Position numbers and translations under genes: made by a program. A stretch of 42,209 nt of DNA from Tissierellales bacterium (lineage in GTDB: Bacteria > Bacillota > Clostridia > Tissierellales > Tissierellaceae). The stretch covers positions 1 to 42,209 of the forward strand of contig JASLBE010000025.1 of the NCBI GenBank assembly GCA_030146705.1. Reading direction: 5' to 3'. The notes beneath the pieces were generated by a model, which did no database searches, was not told the DNA's origin, and saw nothing but the letters and a program-made list of their open reading frames with translations. Positions 1-8,191 of this stretch are shown in pieces. Numbering within the stretch: position 1 is the first letter of the stretch; each line of letters begins with the position of its first letter.

Positions 1-227
1 AGGGATATAGTCCAATGGAAGCTTGATAATAAGATTCCAGAATCCTTTAATCCAATTCAAAGTATTATGAAGTTATTAGAAAGCAATGAAACTATTTTCC
101 TAGATATAGGGTGGTCTAATATCTTTCTAATAATAGTTTCATTGCTTTCTAATAACTTCATAATACTTTGAATTGGATTAAAGGATTCTGGAATCTTATT
201 ATCAAGCTTCCATTGGACTATATCCCT
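1..227. repeat. 96-bp perfect inverted repeat at the contig edge (probable foldback artefact)
   Basis: Bases 1-96 are the exact reverse complement of 132-227, with a 35-base spacer at 97-131. The inner arm (132-227) is in frame with the PBP2 gene on the minus strand. The outer arm is an antisense copy of it and ends exactly at base 1. A long perfect hairpin inside a coding gene, starting at the first base of the sequence, is typical of an assembly or amplification foldback. A real palindrome cannot be excluded from sequence alone. Confidence 0.9.
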
Positions 228-833
228 ATCATCCCTAAAATATAACTCCTTATTGTCTCCAACAAATATAGGCATATCTATGCCCTTATTCCTAAAGGAC
301 TGCATTATAAATTCTACAACCTTAAAATCATAATGGTCATCATAATCCTTATTTTCATACTCACTTGTTATAATTTCATACAAAAGGTCATTTTCTAAAA
401 TCAAGGTTAAGGCCTTTTCTTTTGGCCTTAACTCTTCCCTTAAGTAATCTTCATTGGTCTTATATTTTATAACATTTAACTGTATTGGAAACTCATCACG
501 ATAGGAAATCCCGTCTCCTTCTAAGAGCCTAACCAGCCTTAACATCTGCCTATTTTTTTCTTCCCTGTCTAGGTTGTCTAACTCATCTTTAAAAATTTGG
601 ATGGTAAAACTTGGCTTATTACCAGCTATTAACTTACCATTCCTATCTCTTATTTCCCCCCTTGGGGCCGTAATTGGAATTTCTTTAAGTCTTTTAGTAT
701 CAGCCATCTCCCTGTAGTGGTCTCCCTTGGCTATTGTCAGTATAGACAATTTTATAACAAGTATCCCCATTAAGACTATTAGGATTCCTATTATTATATT
801 GTACCTATCGCTTATTTTTGGTTTTAACCTCAT
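57..833 (-). CDS. Penicillin-binding protein 2 (N-terminal part, truncated)
   Basis: This is the N-terminal part of a class B penicillin-binding protein of the PBP2/MrdA type, the transpeptidase of the elongation machinery. After a short basic start there is one membrane anchor at about residues 12-34. The hallmark TAPRGEIRDRNGKLIAGN motif of the PBP dimerisation/pedestal domain follows at about residues 55-72. The transpeptidase domain with its SxxK and KTG motifs is absent because the sequence ends. Genuine coding is credible down to about base 97-132. Below that the frame runs through the inverted copy, so the last residues (SLLSNNFIIL) are not real protein. The start at 833 lies 9 bases downstream of the mreD stop, and the order mreB-mreC-mreD-pbp2 is the classic shape-determination operon. 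Substrate is lipid II-derived peptidoglycan on the outer face of the membrane. Confidence 0.85.
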   Translation of the reverse strand: MRLKPKISDRYNIIIGILIVLMGILVIKLSILTIAKGDHYREMADTKRLKEIPITAPRGEIRDRNGKLIAGNKPSFTIQIFKDELDNLDREEKNRQMLRLVRLLEGDGISYRDEFPIQLNVIKYKTNEDYLREELRPKEKALTLILENDLLYEIITSEYENKDYDDHYDFKVVEFIMQSFRNKGIDMPIFVGDNKELYFRDDRDIVQWKLDNKIPESFNPIQSIMKLLESNETIIRKILDHPISRKIVSLLSNNFIIL

Positions 834-841
834 CTATCCAC

Positions 842-1342
842 CTACTCCCTGTAAAATCTTATATCTGGTGCCACAAATATTTTTGACATTAGCTTATAAG
901 AAATAATAGATAATAAACCATTGTAAGCTAATTCTATTAACAGTTTATACTTAATATAGTTTAAAAAAGATATTTCCTTGCCTGCAAAAAACATCACTAT
1001 AAAGTAAACTAAATTGTAAACAACAGTTGCACCCATTGAAAATGTAGCGGGTATATATAAATTATCCCTACTTAAATGGAAGTCTATACTTTCCAAAACA
1101 TAGCCTAGTAAAAAATATAGGAGGGCATTTATCCCTATTATTTGGCTAAATAATATATCCTGGATCAAGCCAACTATTAACCCAACTACACTTCCATAAG
1201 GCTTCCTTTCAAGGAGAGATATAGACACAACCATAGTTAATAAAATATTACCCATTACTCCAAAAACTGTAATATATGGCAGTACAGAATTTTGAACTAC
1301 TAGGCTAATTATTAAAGTAACAACTAACATTAAAACATTCAT
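842..1342 (-). CDS. mreD: Rod shape-determining protein MreD
   Basis: Small integral membrane protein of about 166 residues with five or so hydrophobic helices, the size and profile of MreD in Firmicutes. It works with MreB and MreC to organise side-wall peptidoglycan synthesis. Identification rests on hydrophobicity, length and its place between mreC and pbp2 rather than on a catalytic motif. Two starts compete. An ATG at 1354 overlaps the mreC stop as TAATG. The ATG at 1342 has a GAGGG ribosome binding site five bases upstream, and I prefer it. The gene is translated as part of the mreBCD-pbp2 string. Confidence 0.85.
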   Translation of the reverse strand: MNVLMLVVTLIISLVVQNSVLPYITVFGVMGNILLTMVVSISLLERKPYGSVVGLIVGLIQDILFSQIIGINALLYFLLGYVLESIDFHLSRDNLYIPATFSMGATVVYNLVYFIVMFFAGKEISFLNYIKYKLLIELAYNGLLSIISYKLMSKIFVAPDIRFYRE

Positions 1343-1353
1343 AATATCCCTCA

Positions 1354-2190
1354 TTATTTAGCTAATACATAAAGTGTGTATATCTTCTTGAAGTCAACAG
1401 CTGGATTAACCTTTATAGTCTTCACCATATCCTCATTTTCATTAATAACTTCTTTTACTTCACCTATGTATAAATCTTTTATAAACTTTCCTCCTAGGCC
1501 TGATGTATATAGCTTGTCTCCCTTTACTACATCTGCCTTATCATCAAATAGGTAGCCTGATAGTTCTGTCTCTAGGTTTCCAGTAATTATTCCCCCATCC
1601 TGGGTCCTAATTATCCTAAAAGAAATACTACTAAGCTCATCTACAATAGTTTTCACCTTGGCCCAATTATCTCCTAATTCAACAACCCTACCAACTAAAC
1701 CCTCAATCACTACTCCTTGTTCAAGTTCAACAGCCTGGACAATTATATCTCCTTTTTTTATCCCGTGCTTGCTACCCTTGTCTATGGTTATTCCATTAAA
1801 CCAGTTTCCCTGCTCCCTACCTACTAGGTTAGTCTCTATCAGGTTATATTTAGTAGTTTTAAGTAGGTCATAGTGGGGCCTTAAAAAATCGCTCTTACTA
1901 ATTAAATCTTCATACTTCCTATTCTCATCTTCTAGCTCTGCAACCTTCTTTACTAGTTCCTTGTTCTTATCCTTAAGGTAAAATACTTCCTTAACACTCT
2001 TAAACTTATTAACAACCTGGCCTGTCCCCTTATTTACAACTTTAAACACAGGAGACAATAAGTCGCCAGCAAACCTCTCAAGTTTAGTAACAGATTTTCT
2101 TCCACTACTTGTAGTTGCAATTATAGAAATTAGGATAATAATTACCAAAGTAACTATTATCCTTTCTTTATTTTGCCTAAAAAAAGACAT
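1354..2190 (-). CDS. mreC: Rod shape-determining protein MreC
   Basis: Bitopic membrane protein of 278 residues. A short cytoplasmic start (MSFFRQNKER) leads into one transmembrane helix at about residues 10-28. A coiled coil follows at about 65-95 (VFYLKDKNKELVKKVAELEDEN), then the beta-rich MreC core, which carries GREQGNWFNGITIDKGSKHG and later KGDKLYTSGLGG. MreC links the inner-membrane elongation complex to the periplasmic side and activates the PBP2-type transpeptidase. It lies 15 bases after mreB and immediately before mreD in the same direction, so co-transcription is very likely. Length is usual for clostridia. Confidence 0.93.
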   Translation of the reverse strand: MSFFRQNKERIIVTLVIIILISIIATTSSGRKSVTKLERFAGDLLSPVFKVVNKGTGQVVNKFKSVKEVFYLKDKNKELVKKVAELEDENRKYEDLISKSDFLRPHYDLLKTTKYNLIETNLVGREQGNWFNGITIDKGSKHGIKKGDIIVQAVELEQGVVIEGLVGRVVELGDNWAKVKTIVDELSSISFRIIRTQDGGIITGNLETELSGYLFDDKADVVKGDKLYTSGLGGKFIKDLYIGEVKEVINENEDMVKTIKVNPAVDFKKIYTLYVLAK

Positions 2191-2205
2191 TATATCACCA
2201 CTTTA

Positions 2206-3231
2206 TTATTTTCTTATACTACCATATGTTTTCTTTAAAACCTCAATATTATCCAAGGCCTTTCCTGTTCCAATAGCTACGCAGTCAAGAGGTTCTTCCG
2301 CTATATTTACCCCTATTCCAGTTTCTTCATTTATTAAAGAATCTATTCCATTTAAAAGGGCCCCTCCTCCTGTAAGCATTATTCCGTGCTCCATAATATC
2401 TGATGAAAGCTCAGGCGGTGTTTTTTCTAAAGTGGATTTTATAGCATTAACTATTCCAGAAATTGACTCCTTCATAGCCTCATAAATTTCCTTAGAAGTT
2501 ACAGTAAGAGTCTTAGGAAGTCCAGAAACCATATCCCTTCCTCTTATATCCATAGATTGGTTTTCTGTATTTTCATAAGCAGAGCCAATTCCAATTTTTA
2601 TTTGCTCAGCTGTCCTTTCACCTATAAGAAGTTTATGTTCCTTTTTTATATACCTAACTATAGATTCGTCAAGTTCATCTCCACCAACCCTGATAGAAAT
2701 TGAGGTTACTATTCCCCCTAAGGAAACAACTGCTACTTCCGTAGTACCGCCTCCTATATCCACTATCATACTTCCTGTAGCCTCTTGGACTGGTAGGCCT
2801 GATCCAATAGCTGCAGCCATTGGCTCTTCTATTAAATAAGCCTCTCTTGCTCCACCATGGACAGCGGCTTCTTCTACTGCTCTTTTTTCAACCTCTGTTA
2901 CTCCAGAAGGCACACAAACTACAACCCTTGGTTGGAAAAAGCTCTTATTTTTAGTTGCCTTCCCAATAAAGTATTTAAGCATATCCTTAGTCACATCAAA
3001 ATCTGCAATAACCCCATCTTTTAACGGCCTAATAGCAACTATATTTCCTGGCGTCCTACCAATCATTTTTTTTGCTTCCTCACCAACAGCTAAAATTTTC
3101 CCAGTCTTTGTATCCTTAGCTACAACAGATGGTTCCCTTGCTACTATGCCCTGGCCATTACTATATACTAAAGTATTTGCAGTACCTAAGTCTATGCCCA
3201 TGTTTTTTATAAATCCACTAAATAGTGACAT
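2206..3231 (-). CDS. mreB: Rod shape-determining protein MreB
   Basis: Actin-like cytoskeletal ATPase of 341 residues, normal length. The phosphate-1 loop GIDLGTANTLVY sits at about residues 13-24, the phosphate-2 loop VDIGGGTTEVAVVSLGGI near 158-175, and the C-terminal adenosine motif LTGGGALLNGID near 286-297. It forms membrane-associated filaments that direct side-wall peptidoglycan synthesis together with MreC, MreD and PBP2 encoded next. The start has a GAGGAG ribosome binding site just upstream, and the gene follows radC by 16 bases. The radC-mreB-mreC-mreD order is common in clostridia. The intact mre set suggests a rod-shaped or at least elongating cell. Confidence 0.97.
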   Translation of the reverse strand: MSLFSGFIKNMGIDLGTANTLVYSNGQGIVAREPSVVAKDTKTGKILAVGEEAKKMIGRTPGNIVAIRPLKDGVIADFDVTKDMLKYFIGKATKNKSFFQPRVVVCVPSGVTEVEKRAVEEAAVHGGAREAYLIEEPMAAAIGSGLPVQEATGSMIVDIGGGTTEVAVVSLGGIVTSISIRVGGDELDESIVRYIKKEHKLLIGERTAEQIKIGIGSAYENTENQSMDIRGRDMVSGLPKTLTVTSKEIYEAMKESISGIVNAIKSTLEKTPPELSSDIMEHGIMLTGGGALLNGIDSLINEETGIGVNIAEEPLDCVAIGTGKALDNIEVLKKTYGSIRK

Positions 3232-3247
3232 TAGCTACTCCTCCTCG

Positions 3248-3952
3248 TCATATTATATTCTCTTCTTTAAAACTTAAATATTTGTTATCCCCTATTATTA
3301 AATAGTCTACTACCCTTATACCAATTATATCTCCCACTTCCTTTAACCTTAAGGTTACATTTATGTCCTCCTTACTAGGACTTGTATCCCCACTTGGATG
3401 GTTGTGGATTAATATTATTGAGTTTGCATTTTTCTTTATTGCAAGTTTAAAGACATCTCTCGGATGGACAATTGCAGCATTTAAAGTCCCAATAGAGATC
3501 TCTTCTGTTGATATTATTTGGTTTTTAGTATCTAGTAAAATAACCCTAAAATGCTCCTTACTTAAAAACCTCATCTCTCCCATATAAAGGCCAGCTATGC
3601 TACTTGGACTACTGATCCTAATCCTATCTAGTCCCTCACTATAGCTAATTCTCTTACCTAGTTCCACAGCAGCAAGAATCTGGGCAGCCTTAGTATTACC
3701 TATGCCTCTTACCTTTTTTAACTCCTCAACTGTAGAATCAATTAAAAATCTAAGCCCTCTTTCATCTAATGACAAGACCCTCTTACCTAGTTCTATGGCA
3801 GTCGCTTCCCTGCTTCCGGTCCTTATAATAACAGCTAAAAGTTCTTCATTAGACAAAATTTCAGCTCCATTGTTCAAAAGTTTTTCTGTCGGTCGTTCTG
3901 TCTTAGGAAGTTCTTTTATTGTGTAGTTAGTCCTAACAATTTTCTCCCCCAA
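3248..3952 (-). CDS. radC: RadC-family JAB/MPN domain protein
   Basis: A 234-residue RadC-family protein. An N-terminal helix-hairpin-helix-like segment (KKVRGIGNTKAAQILAAVELG, about 79-99) is followed by the MPN/JAMM-like domain. Its metal site reads HNHPSGDTSPSKED: His183, His185 and Asp196 fit HxH-x10-D. The name comes from a historical DNA-repair assignment, and the real function of the family is unsettled. In many Firmicutes it sits beside maf and mreB, as here. The start is a TTG at 3952 close behind a GAGGTGG ribosome binding site. It lies 12 bases after maf. Confidence 0.93.
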   Translation of the reverse strand: MGEKIVRTNYTIKELPKTERPTEKLLNNGAEILSNEELLAVIIRTGSREATAIELGKRVLSLDERGLRFLIDSTVEELKKVRGIGNTKAAQILAAVELGKRISYSEGLDRIRISSPSSIAGLYMGEMRFLSKEHFRVILLDTKNQIISTEEISIGTLNAAIVHPRDVFKLAIKKNANSIILIHNHPSGDTSPSKEDINVTLRLKEVGDIIGIRVVDYLIIGDNKYLSFKEENII

Positions 3953-3964
3953 AACTCCACCTCA

Positions 3965-4549
3965 TCATATTAATTTAATATTAAAATACTCTTCCAATAA
4001 ATCAGAAACTCTTTCTATGGGAAATCCCACTACATTTAAATAAGATCCTTCTATTCCTTCAACTAAAAGCTGACCATAACCCTGTATTCCATAAGAACCA
4101 GCCTTATCTAGGGGTTCTTTAGTTTCTATATACCTCTTGATTTTTTCATCACTAAGTTCTTTAAACTCTACTAAGGTTTCAACATAGTCTATTATTTTTT
4201 TGTTACTATTAGCCTCAACTATGGCTACTCCACTTATGACCCTGTGTCTCTTTCCACTTAGTTTTTTTAGGGTTTTAAAGGCCTCAGCCTCGTCCTTAGG
4301 CTTGCCAATTTTTTCAGCTTCAAAATAAACTATAGTATCTGAGGCTATAACAAGTTCATTTCCTTCAAGTTCTTTTCCAACATTATAAGCCTTTTCAAAA
4401 GCAAGTCCCATAACAAACTCATAGGGTCCCTCTTGTAAGGCCCCCTTCTCCTCAATCTTAGGTTTAACAATTACAGGGTTCAGCCCGTATTTTTCACATA
4501 TTTCCCTTCTTCTTGGAGAAGACGATGCAAGTATTATTTTTTTACTCAT
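3965..4549 (-). CDS. maf: Maf-like nucleotide pyrophosphatase
   Basis: Maf/YhdE-type nucleoside triphosphate pyrophosphatase of 194 residues. The N-terminal signature ASSSPRRREI (residues 8-17) and the ASDTIVYFEAEKIGKP motif (about 69-84) are both present, along with SGKRHRVISGVAIV and the GSYGIQGYG segment expected in the family. Maf proteins hydrolyse non-canonical or modified NTPs (dTTP/UTP or modified pyrimidines depending on subfamily) and have been linked to septum formation. The start overlaps the stop of the upstream membrane protein gene as ATGA, so translation is probably coupled. Confidence 0.93.
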   Translation of the reverse strand: MSKKIILASSSPRRREICEKYGLNPVIVKPKIEEKGALQEGPYEFVMGLAFEKAYNVGKELEGNELVIASDTIVYFEAEKIGKPKDEAEAFKTLKKLSGKRHRVISGVAIVEANSNKKIIDYVETLVEFKELSDEKIKRYIETKEPLDKAGSYGIQGYGQLLVEGIEGSYLNVVGFPIERVSDLLEEYFNIKLI

Positions 4550-5073
4550 TTAAACTCTCCATTTATTTTTTTCCTAGTCAAATTTTCTGTTATATAAAAA
4601 GTTGCCATACCTACGAAATAACCAGTAATTAAAGAAACCATAGTCATTATAGGTAAATAATTATATATTTTTACATTATTTAACATTAAAGCAGCAACAG
4701 TTACTTGTGTCAAATTATGTATAATTGCCCCTATAATACTTATGCCTACTAGACTAAAAACTGGTATTTTTACTAAGAAATTATTATAACAGATATTCAT
4801 AAAAACTGCACTAGCCAATCCAGCAGTTAAGCTATAAAATATCCCTATAACATTTCCAGTTCCCAAAACCAATAGCAGGCTTTTTAAAATAGCTATAATA
4901 ATAGACTCCTTAAAGCCAAACAACACTATGGCTGTTAGGATAACTATATTAGAAAAACCTAGCTTGGCACCTGGTATAATAAGTAAGCTTGGTAGGCCTG
5001 CCTCTATTATAGAAAGCCCCAGGCCTATTGCTACTAACAAAGATAAATAAATATTTTTCTTTAGCTTGTTCAT
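4546..5073 (-). CDS. Gx transporter-family / heptaprenyl diphosphate synthase component I-like membrane protein
   Basis: Hydrophobic protein of 175 residues with about five membrane helices and small-residue patches such as LSIIEAGLPSLLIIPGAKLGFSN near the N-terminus. This is typical of the clostridial family labelled Gx transporter or heptaprenyl diphosphate synthase component I. The family resembles small-substrate transport (S) components. The enzyme label is historical and I see no prenyl-transferase Asp-rich motif, so a transport or membrane role is more likely than catalysis. It is preceded by the NusG-domain-II gene and lies next to the rnf operon, a recurrent neighbourhood in clostridia. 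The start has an AGGTGG ribosome binding site, and the stop overlaps the maf start. Confidence 0.8.
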   Translation of the reverse strand: MNKLKKNIYLSLLVAIGLGLSIIEAGLPSLLIIPGAKLGFSNIVILTAIVLFGFKESIIIAILKSLLLVLGTGNVIGIFYSLTAGLASAVFMNICYNNFLVKIPVFSLVGISIIGAIIHNLTQVTVAALMLNNVKIYNYLPIMTMVSLITGYFVGMATFYITENLTRKKINGEFK

Positions 5074-5081
5074 TTTACCAC

Positions 5082-5465
5082 CTATCTAGATATTATATCC
5101 ACTTCTTGATGTTCATTCCCACCTATTATTTCAACCGTCATCCTATTTGGCAGGCAAACTATTATTTCTCCTACACTAGTTATTTTTCCAAATTTAATAT
5201 CTAGCTTATCTGGGCAGTTGGCTTCTACCACCTTAGCCCCTAAATCATCTACCTCTACTAAATTATATCCGAAATCAGATATTACTTCAATTTTTTTTAA
5301 AGACATTTTAGGTCTTAAGTCCACTTTTTCATAAAGTTTTCCATCTACTTTTATAACTACTTGTTTACTTTTTTCTATATTGAGCTGGTTTTTTATAAAA
5401 AATAAGGCTAATATACAAATTATGGCAACTAATATTATTAATATTTTATCTCCCTTGGTTAACAT
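5082..5465 (-). CDS. NusG domain II-containing membrane-anchored protein
   Basis: Small protein of 127 residues with an N-terminal membrane helix (about residues 8-25, ILIILVAIICILALFFI). A short extracytoplasmic beta-rich domain of the NusG domain II type follows; this is the insert domain of some NusG proteins, without the NGN and KOW domains, so it is not a transcription factor. Proteins of this type sit beside rnf and Gx genes in many clostridia, but their function is not established. AAGGAG precedes the ATG. It is the first gene after the rnf terminator and heads the maf-radC-mre cluster. Confidence 0.82.
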   Translation of the reverse strand: MLTKGDKILIILVAIICILALFFIKNQLNIEKSKQVVIKVDGKLYEKVDLRPKMSLKKIEVISDFGYNLVEVDDLGAKVVEANCPDKLDIKFGKITSVGEIIVCLPNRMTVEIIGGNEHQEVDIISR

Positions 5466-5545
5466 TTTTCTCCTTTTTCCTTATAAATTTAAACACATAT
5501 AATACTAGTTTATCATCTATAAATACGAAATACAAGAAGGCTGAA

Positions 5546-5578
5546 ATAAAAAAAGAAACCCATTAACAATGGGTTTCT
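5546..5578 (-). terminator. Rho-independent terminator of the rnf operon
   Basis: An 11-bp perfect stem (5554-5564 with 5568-5578) with a 3-base loop lies 9 bases beyond the rnfB stop. On the minus strand it is followed by a run of seven T. It separates rnf from the downstream NusG-domain-II/mre cluster. Confidence 0.93.
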
Positions 5579-5587
5579 CCTTAAGTT

Positions 5588-6421
5588 TTATTCAGCTGCT
5601 TTTCCAGCTTCCATTTCTTTTTGTTCCTTCTTAGTCATACCTGGGAAAATTGCCTTAGTAGGACATTTTCCAGCACAAATACTACAGTTTATACACTTAG
5701 AGTAATCTATTTTTGCTAAGTTGTTTTCAAAGCTAATAGCTTCCTTAGGACAACTCTTAACACACATTTGGCATCCAATACATCCAATTGTACAAGTTGA
5801 CCTAACATCCTTGCCCTTATCCTTGCTACTACACTTAACTATATACTCTTGCTTATAAGGAACTAGGTCAATAATGTTTTTCGGACAAGTTTCAATACAC
5901 TTTCCACAAGCAACACATTTTTCCTTGTCTATTACTGCAACACCATTAACTATTTCAATAGCTCCAAATTCACATACATCTTTACAAGTTCCGCAACCTA
6001 AACAACCATAATTACAAGCCTTGCTCCCGCCTTGGACAACATTTTGTGCCCTACAATCGTTTAAGCCTTCAAACTTATATTTATCCTTGGCTTTTTCACA
6101 GTCTCCTTGGCAAAGTACTACTGCTACTTGTTTTTCCATATCTCCTGCATCAGTTCCCATTATTGCTGCAATTTTTTCAGCTGATTCTACTCCACCAACA
6201 CTACAAGCATTAACTGGTGCTGTTCCCTCAGCTATAGCCTTGGCTAAACCACCACAACCTGGGTATCCGCATCCACCACAGTTAGCACCTGGTAGTGCTG
6301 CTAATATTGCCTCTTCTTTAGGGTCTACCTCAACAGCAAATACTTTAGTTGCTACTGATAGAAGAACTGCGAATAAAAATCCTAATCCTCCTAATATTAT
6401 TACGGGATACATTATATCCAT
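5588..6421 (-). CDS. rnfB: Rnf complex subunit RnfB (polyferredoxin)
   Basis: Iron-sulfur electron-entry subunit of the ferredoxin:NAD+ oxidoreductase (Rnf), 277 residues. An N-terminal membrane anchor (about 4-25) is followed by the Cys cluster CGGCGYPGCGG, with Cys48, Cys51, Cys56 and a fourth Cys at 73. Four ferredoxin-type CxxCxxCxxxC motifs come next (CLGCGTCKDVC, CVACGKCIETC, CIGCQMCVKSC, CINCSICAGKC), so the protein may carry five [4Fe-4S] clusters. It accepts electrons from reduced ferredoxin. It is the last gene of the rnfCDGEAB operon, as in clostridia, with an AGGAGGGG ribosome binding site. The short Lys/Glu-rich tail ends just before the terminator. Confidence 0.97.
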   Translation of the reverse strand: MDIMYPVIILGGLGFLFAVLLSVATKVFAVEVDPKEEAILAALPGANCGGCGYPGCGGLAKAIAEGTAPVNACSVGGVESAEKIAAIMGTDAGDMEKQVAVVLCQGDCEKAKDKYKFEGLNDCRAQNVVQGGSKACNYGCLGCGTCKDVCEFGAIEIVNGVAVIDKEKCVACGKCIETCPKNIIDLVPYKQEYIVKCSSKDKGKDVRSTCTIGCIGCQMCVKSCPKEAISFENNLAKIDYSKCINCSICAGKCPTKAIFPGMTKKEQKEMEAGKAAE

Positions 6422-6432
6422 TCTAACCCCTC

Positions 6433-7002
6433 CTATATAAGTCCACTAAATCCTAAGAATGCTATTGACATTAACCCTGCTGATATTAAAGCAATTGGGA
6501 ATCCGTCTAATGATTCTGGCACATCTGCAATAACTAACTTTTCTCTAATTCCTGCCATAAGTACTAGTGCTAGGGTAAATCCTAAAGATGCACCTATTGC
6601 ATTTACTACTGTTTGAATTAATGTATATCCTTCTTGTATATTTAGGATTGCAACCCCTAATACAACACAGTTTGTTGTTATAAGTGGTAAGTAAACTCCT
6701 AAAGCATTATATAATGTAGGACTTATTTTTTTCATAGCTACCTCTACAAATTGTACAAGTGCTGCAATTACTAGTATAAATACTATTGTTTGTAAATATC
6801 CAATTGAAAAGTGGTCTAGTACCATTTGGATAAAGTATGTTATTATTGATGATAAAGTTACAACAAATGTAACTGCGGCTCCCATTCCTATAGATGTTTC
6901 CATTTTATTAGAAACTCCTAGGAAGGGACATATGCCTAAAAATCTAGCAAATATATAGTTATTTACAAATATTGTACTAAGTAAAATTTTTCCTAATCCC
7001 AT
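6433..7002 (-). CDS. rnfA: Rnf complex subunit RnfA
   Basis: Integral membrane subunit of 189 residues with six predicted helices. The signature NNYIFARFLGICPFLGVSNK (about 14-33) carries one of the membrane cysteines that help bind an intramembrane iron-sulfur cluster with RnfE. The second repeat-like segment TTNCVVLGVAIL is also present. RnfA and RnfE are homologous and inverted in topology, and form part of the Na+ or H+ path. The gene sits 18 bases after rnfE and 11 bases before rnfB. Confidence 0.96.
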   Translation of the reverse strand: MGLGKILLSTIFVNNYIFARFLGICPFLGVSNKMETSIGMGAAVTFVVTLSSIITYFIQMVLDHFSIGYLQTIVFILVIAALVQFVEVAMKKISPTLYNALGVYLPLITTNCVVLGVAILNIQEGYTLIQTVVNAIGASLGFTLALVLMAGIREKLVIADVPESLDGFPIALISAGLMSIAFLGFSGLI

Positions 7003-7020
7003 TACTCTTACCTCCTCTTA

Positions 7021-7617
7021 TTAGTTTTCTTGCTTATTTCTTATGTTGTTGAATATTCCTATTAGGATTCCAAGAACTATAAATGCTCCTGCTGGCATTA
7101 CCATAATTCCAATTGGGTCATAGAATGATCCTAGAACTTGCATACCTAAAAATGTTCCTGATCCTAACAATTCCCTAATTGTTCCTAGTATGAATACTGC
7201 TAATGTGTAACCAATACCTGTTGCAAAACCATCTACAATTGATGGAACTATTTTATTGTTGAAGGCAAAAGATTCAGCCCTTGCTAAGATTACACAGTTA
7301 ACAACTATTAAAGGTAAGAATATACCTAATGATTGGTATATTGGTTGAGCATAAGCCTTCATAAACATTTCAATTACTGTTACGAAAGTTGCTATTACTA
7401 CTACGAAAGCTGGTATCCTTATTTCATCTGGAATAATATTTTTCAATAAAGATACAACAAAGTTTGAACCCATTAATACTGCTGTTACAGCCATACCCAT
7501 AGCTAAACTGTTTTGTACACTTGTGGTTACTGCTAGAACAGAACACATACCTATTAGCTGAACAAATATTGGGTTATTTTTAATGATTCCATTTTTTAAA
7601 ATATCACTTAATTTCAT
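7021..7617 (-). CDS. rnfE: Rnf complex subunit RnfE
   Basis: Integral membrane subunit of 198 residues, paralogous to RnfA, with about six helices. The N-terminal NNPIFVQLIGMCSVLAVTTS segment (about 14-33) and the later IVVNCVILARAESFA segment carry the conserved cysteines of the shared membrane iron-sulfur site. It works with RnfA in moving ions while electrons pass from ferredoxin to NAD+. A GGAGGTG ribosome binding site precedes the ATG, and the operon position after rnfG is canonical. Confidence 0.96.
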   Translation of the reverse strand: MKLSDILKNGIIKNNPIFVQLIGMCSVLAVTTSVQNSLAMGMAVTAVLMGSNFVVSLLKNIIPDEIRIPAFVVVIATFVTVIEMFMKAYAQPIYQSLGIFLPLIVVNCVILARAESFAFNNKIVPSIVDGFATGIGYTLAVFILGTIRELLGSGTFLGMQVLGSFYDPIGIMVMPAGAFIVLGILIGIFNNIRNKQEN

Positions 7618-7635
7618 ACATTACACCTCCACAAT

Positions 7636-8190
7636 CTAGTTAGCTAAAAAAGTTTCATATATATTTCTAGCATTATTTACTCCCGCTATAACTGCCTTAC
7701 TTGTTATAGTTGCTCCTGATATGGTTTCAACTTCAATCTCTTCTGATGTTGGTAGACCCTCAAAAGTATCTGTAAATTCTGCTTCTGCTGCCTTTGATCC
7801 TATACCTGCAGTTTCTCCATGTTTTAAGACCCTAACTCCTAGAACTTGGCCTTCTGAGCTAAAACCAACCATTATTTCAACTGGTCCACCAAATCCATTT
7901 GTAACTGTTGTTACAGAATGTCCAACTACTTCTCCCGCTTCTTCTATCTCATATACAGCTTGTAGTTTTTCATCTTCTAGTTGCATATTTTCAAACTTTG
8001 CAAGATCATCTTTTTCTATGTCTGTATAGTCTTCAACTTCTCCAAAGATTCCTGCTAGGGCATCTTGTGTGTTCTTTAGTTCTATTTCTGCTATTTTAAA
8101 CTTAGTAGCCTCATTTGAGAAAGCAAGTATTCCTGCTGCTACAGCAGATATGATTAAAAGTGTAATACCTAATTTTAAAGTTTTATTCAT
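7636..8190 (-). CDS. rnfG: Rnf complex subunit RnfG (covalent FMN protein)
   Basis: A 184-residue subunit with one N-terminal membrane helix (about 8-25) and an extracytoplasmic FMN-binding domain. The flavinylation motif SGATIT at residues 158-163 contains Thr161, the residue expected to carry FMN through a phosphoester bond made by an ApbE-type flavin transferase. No apbE gene is present in this window. The upstream HGETAGIGSKAAE segment is also typical of the family. The gene overlaps nothing and is spaced 1 base from rnfD. Confidence 0.96.
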   Translation of the reverse strand: MNKTLKLGITLLIISAVAAGILAFSNEATKFKIAEIELKNTQDALAGIFGEVEDYTDIEKDDLAKFENMQLEDEKLQAVYEIEEAGEVVGHSVTTVTNGFGGPVEIMVGFSSEGQVLGVRVLKHGETAGIGSKAAEAEFTDTFEGLPTSEEIEVETISGATITSKAVIAGVNNARNIYETFLAN

Positions 8191-8191
8191 A

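Noticed and set aside
57..131. C-terminal tail of the PBP2 frame
   Set aside because: Bases 1-96 are an inverted copy of upstream coding sequence, so the residues read from them are not a real protein end.
6021..6440. 139-codon plus-strand frame antisense to rnfB
   Set aside because: It lies wholly over a clear RnfB gene, has no ribosome binding site and has low-complexity Pro/Ser/Ala content typical of a shadow frame.
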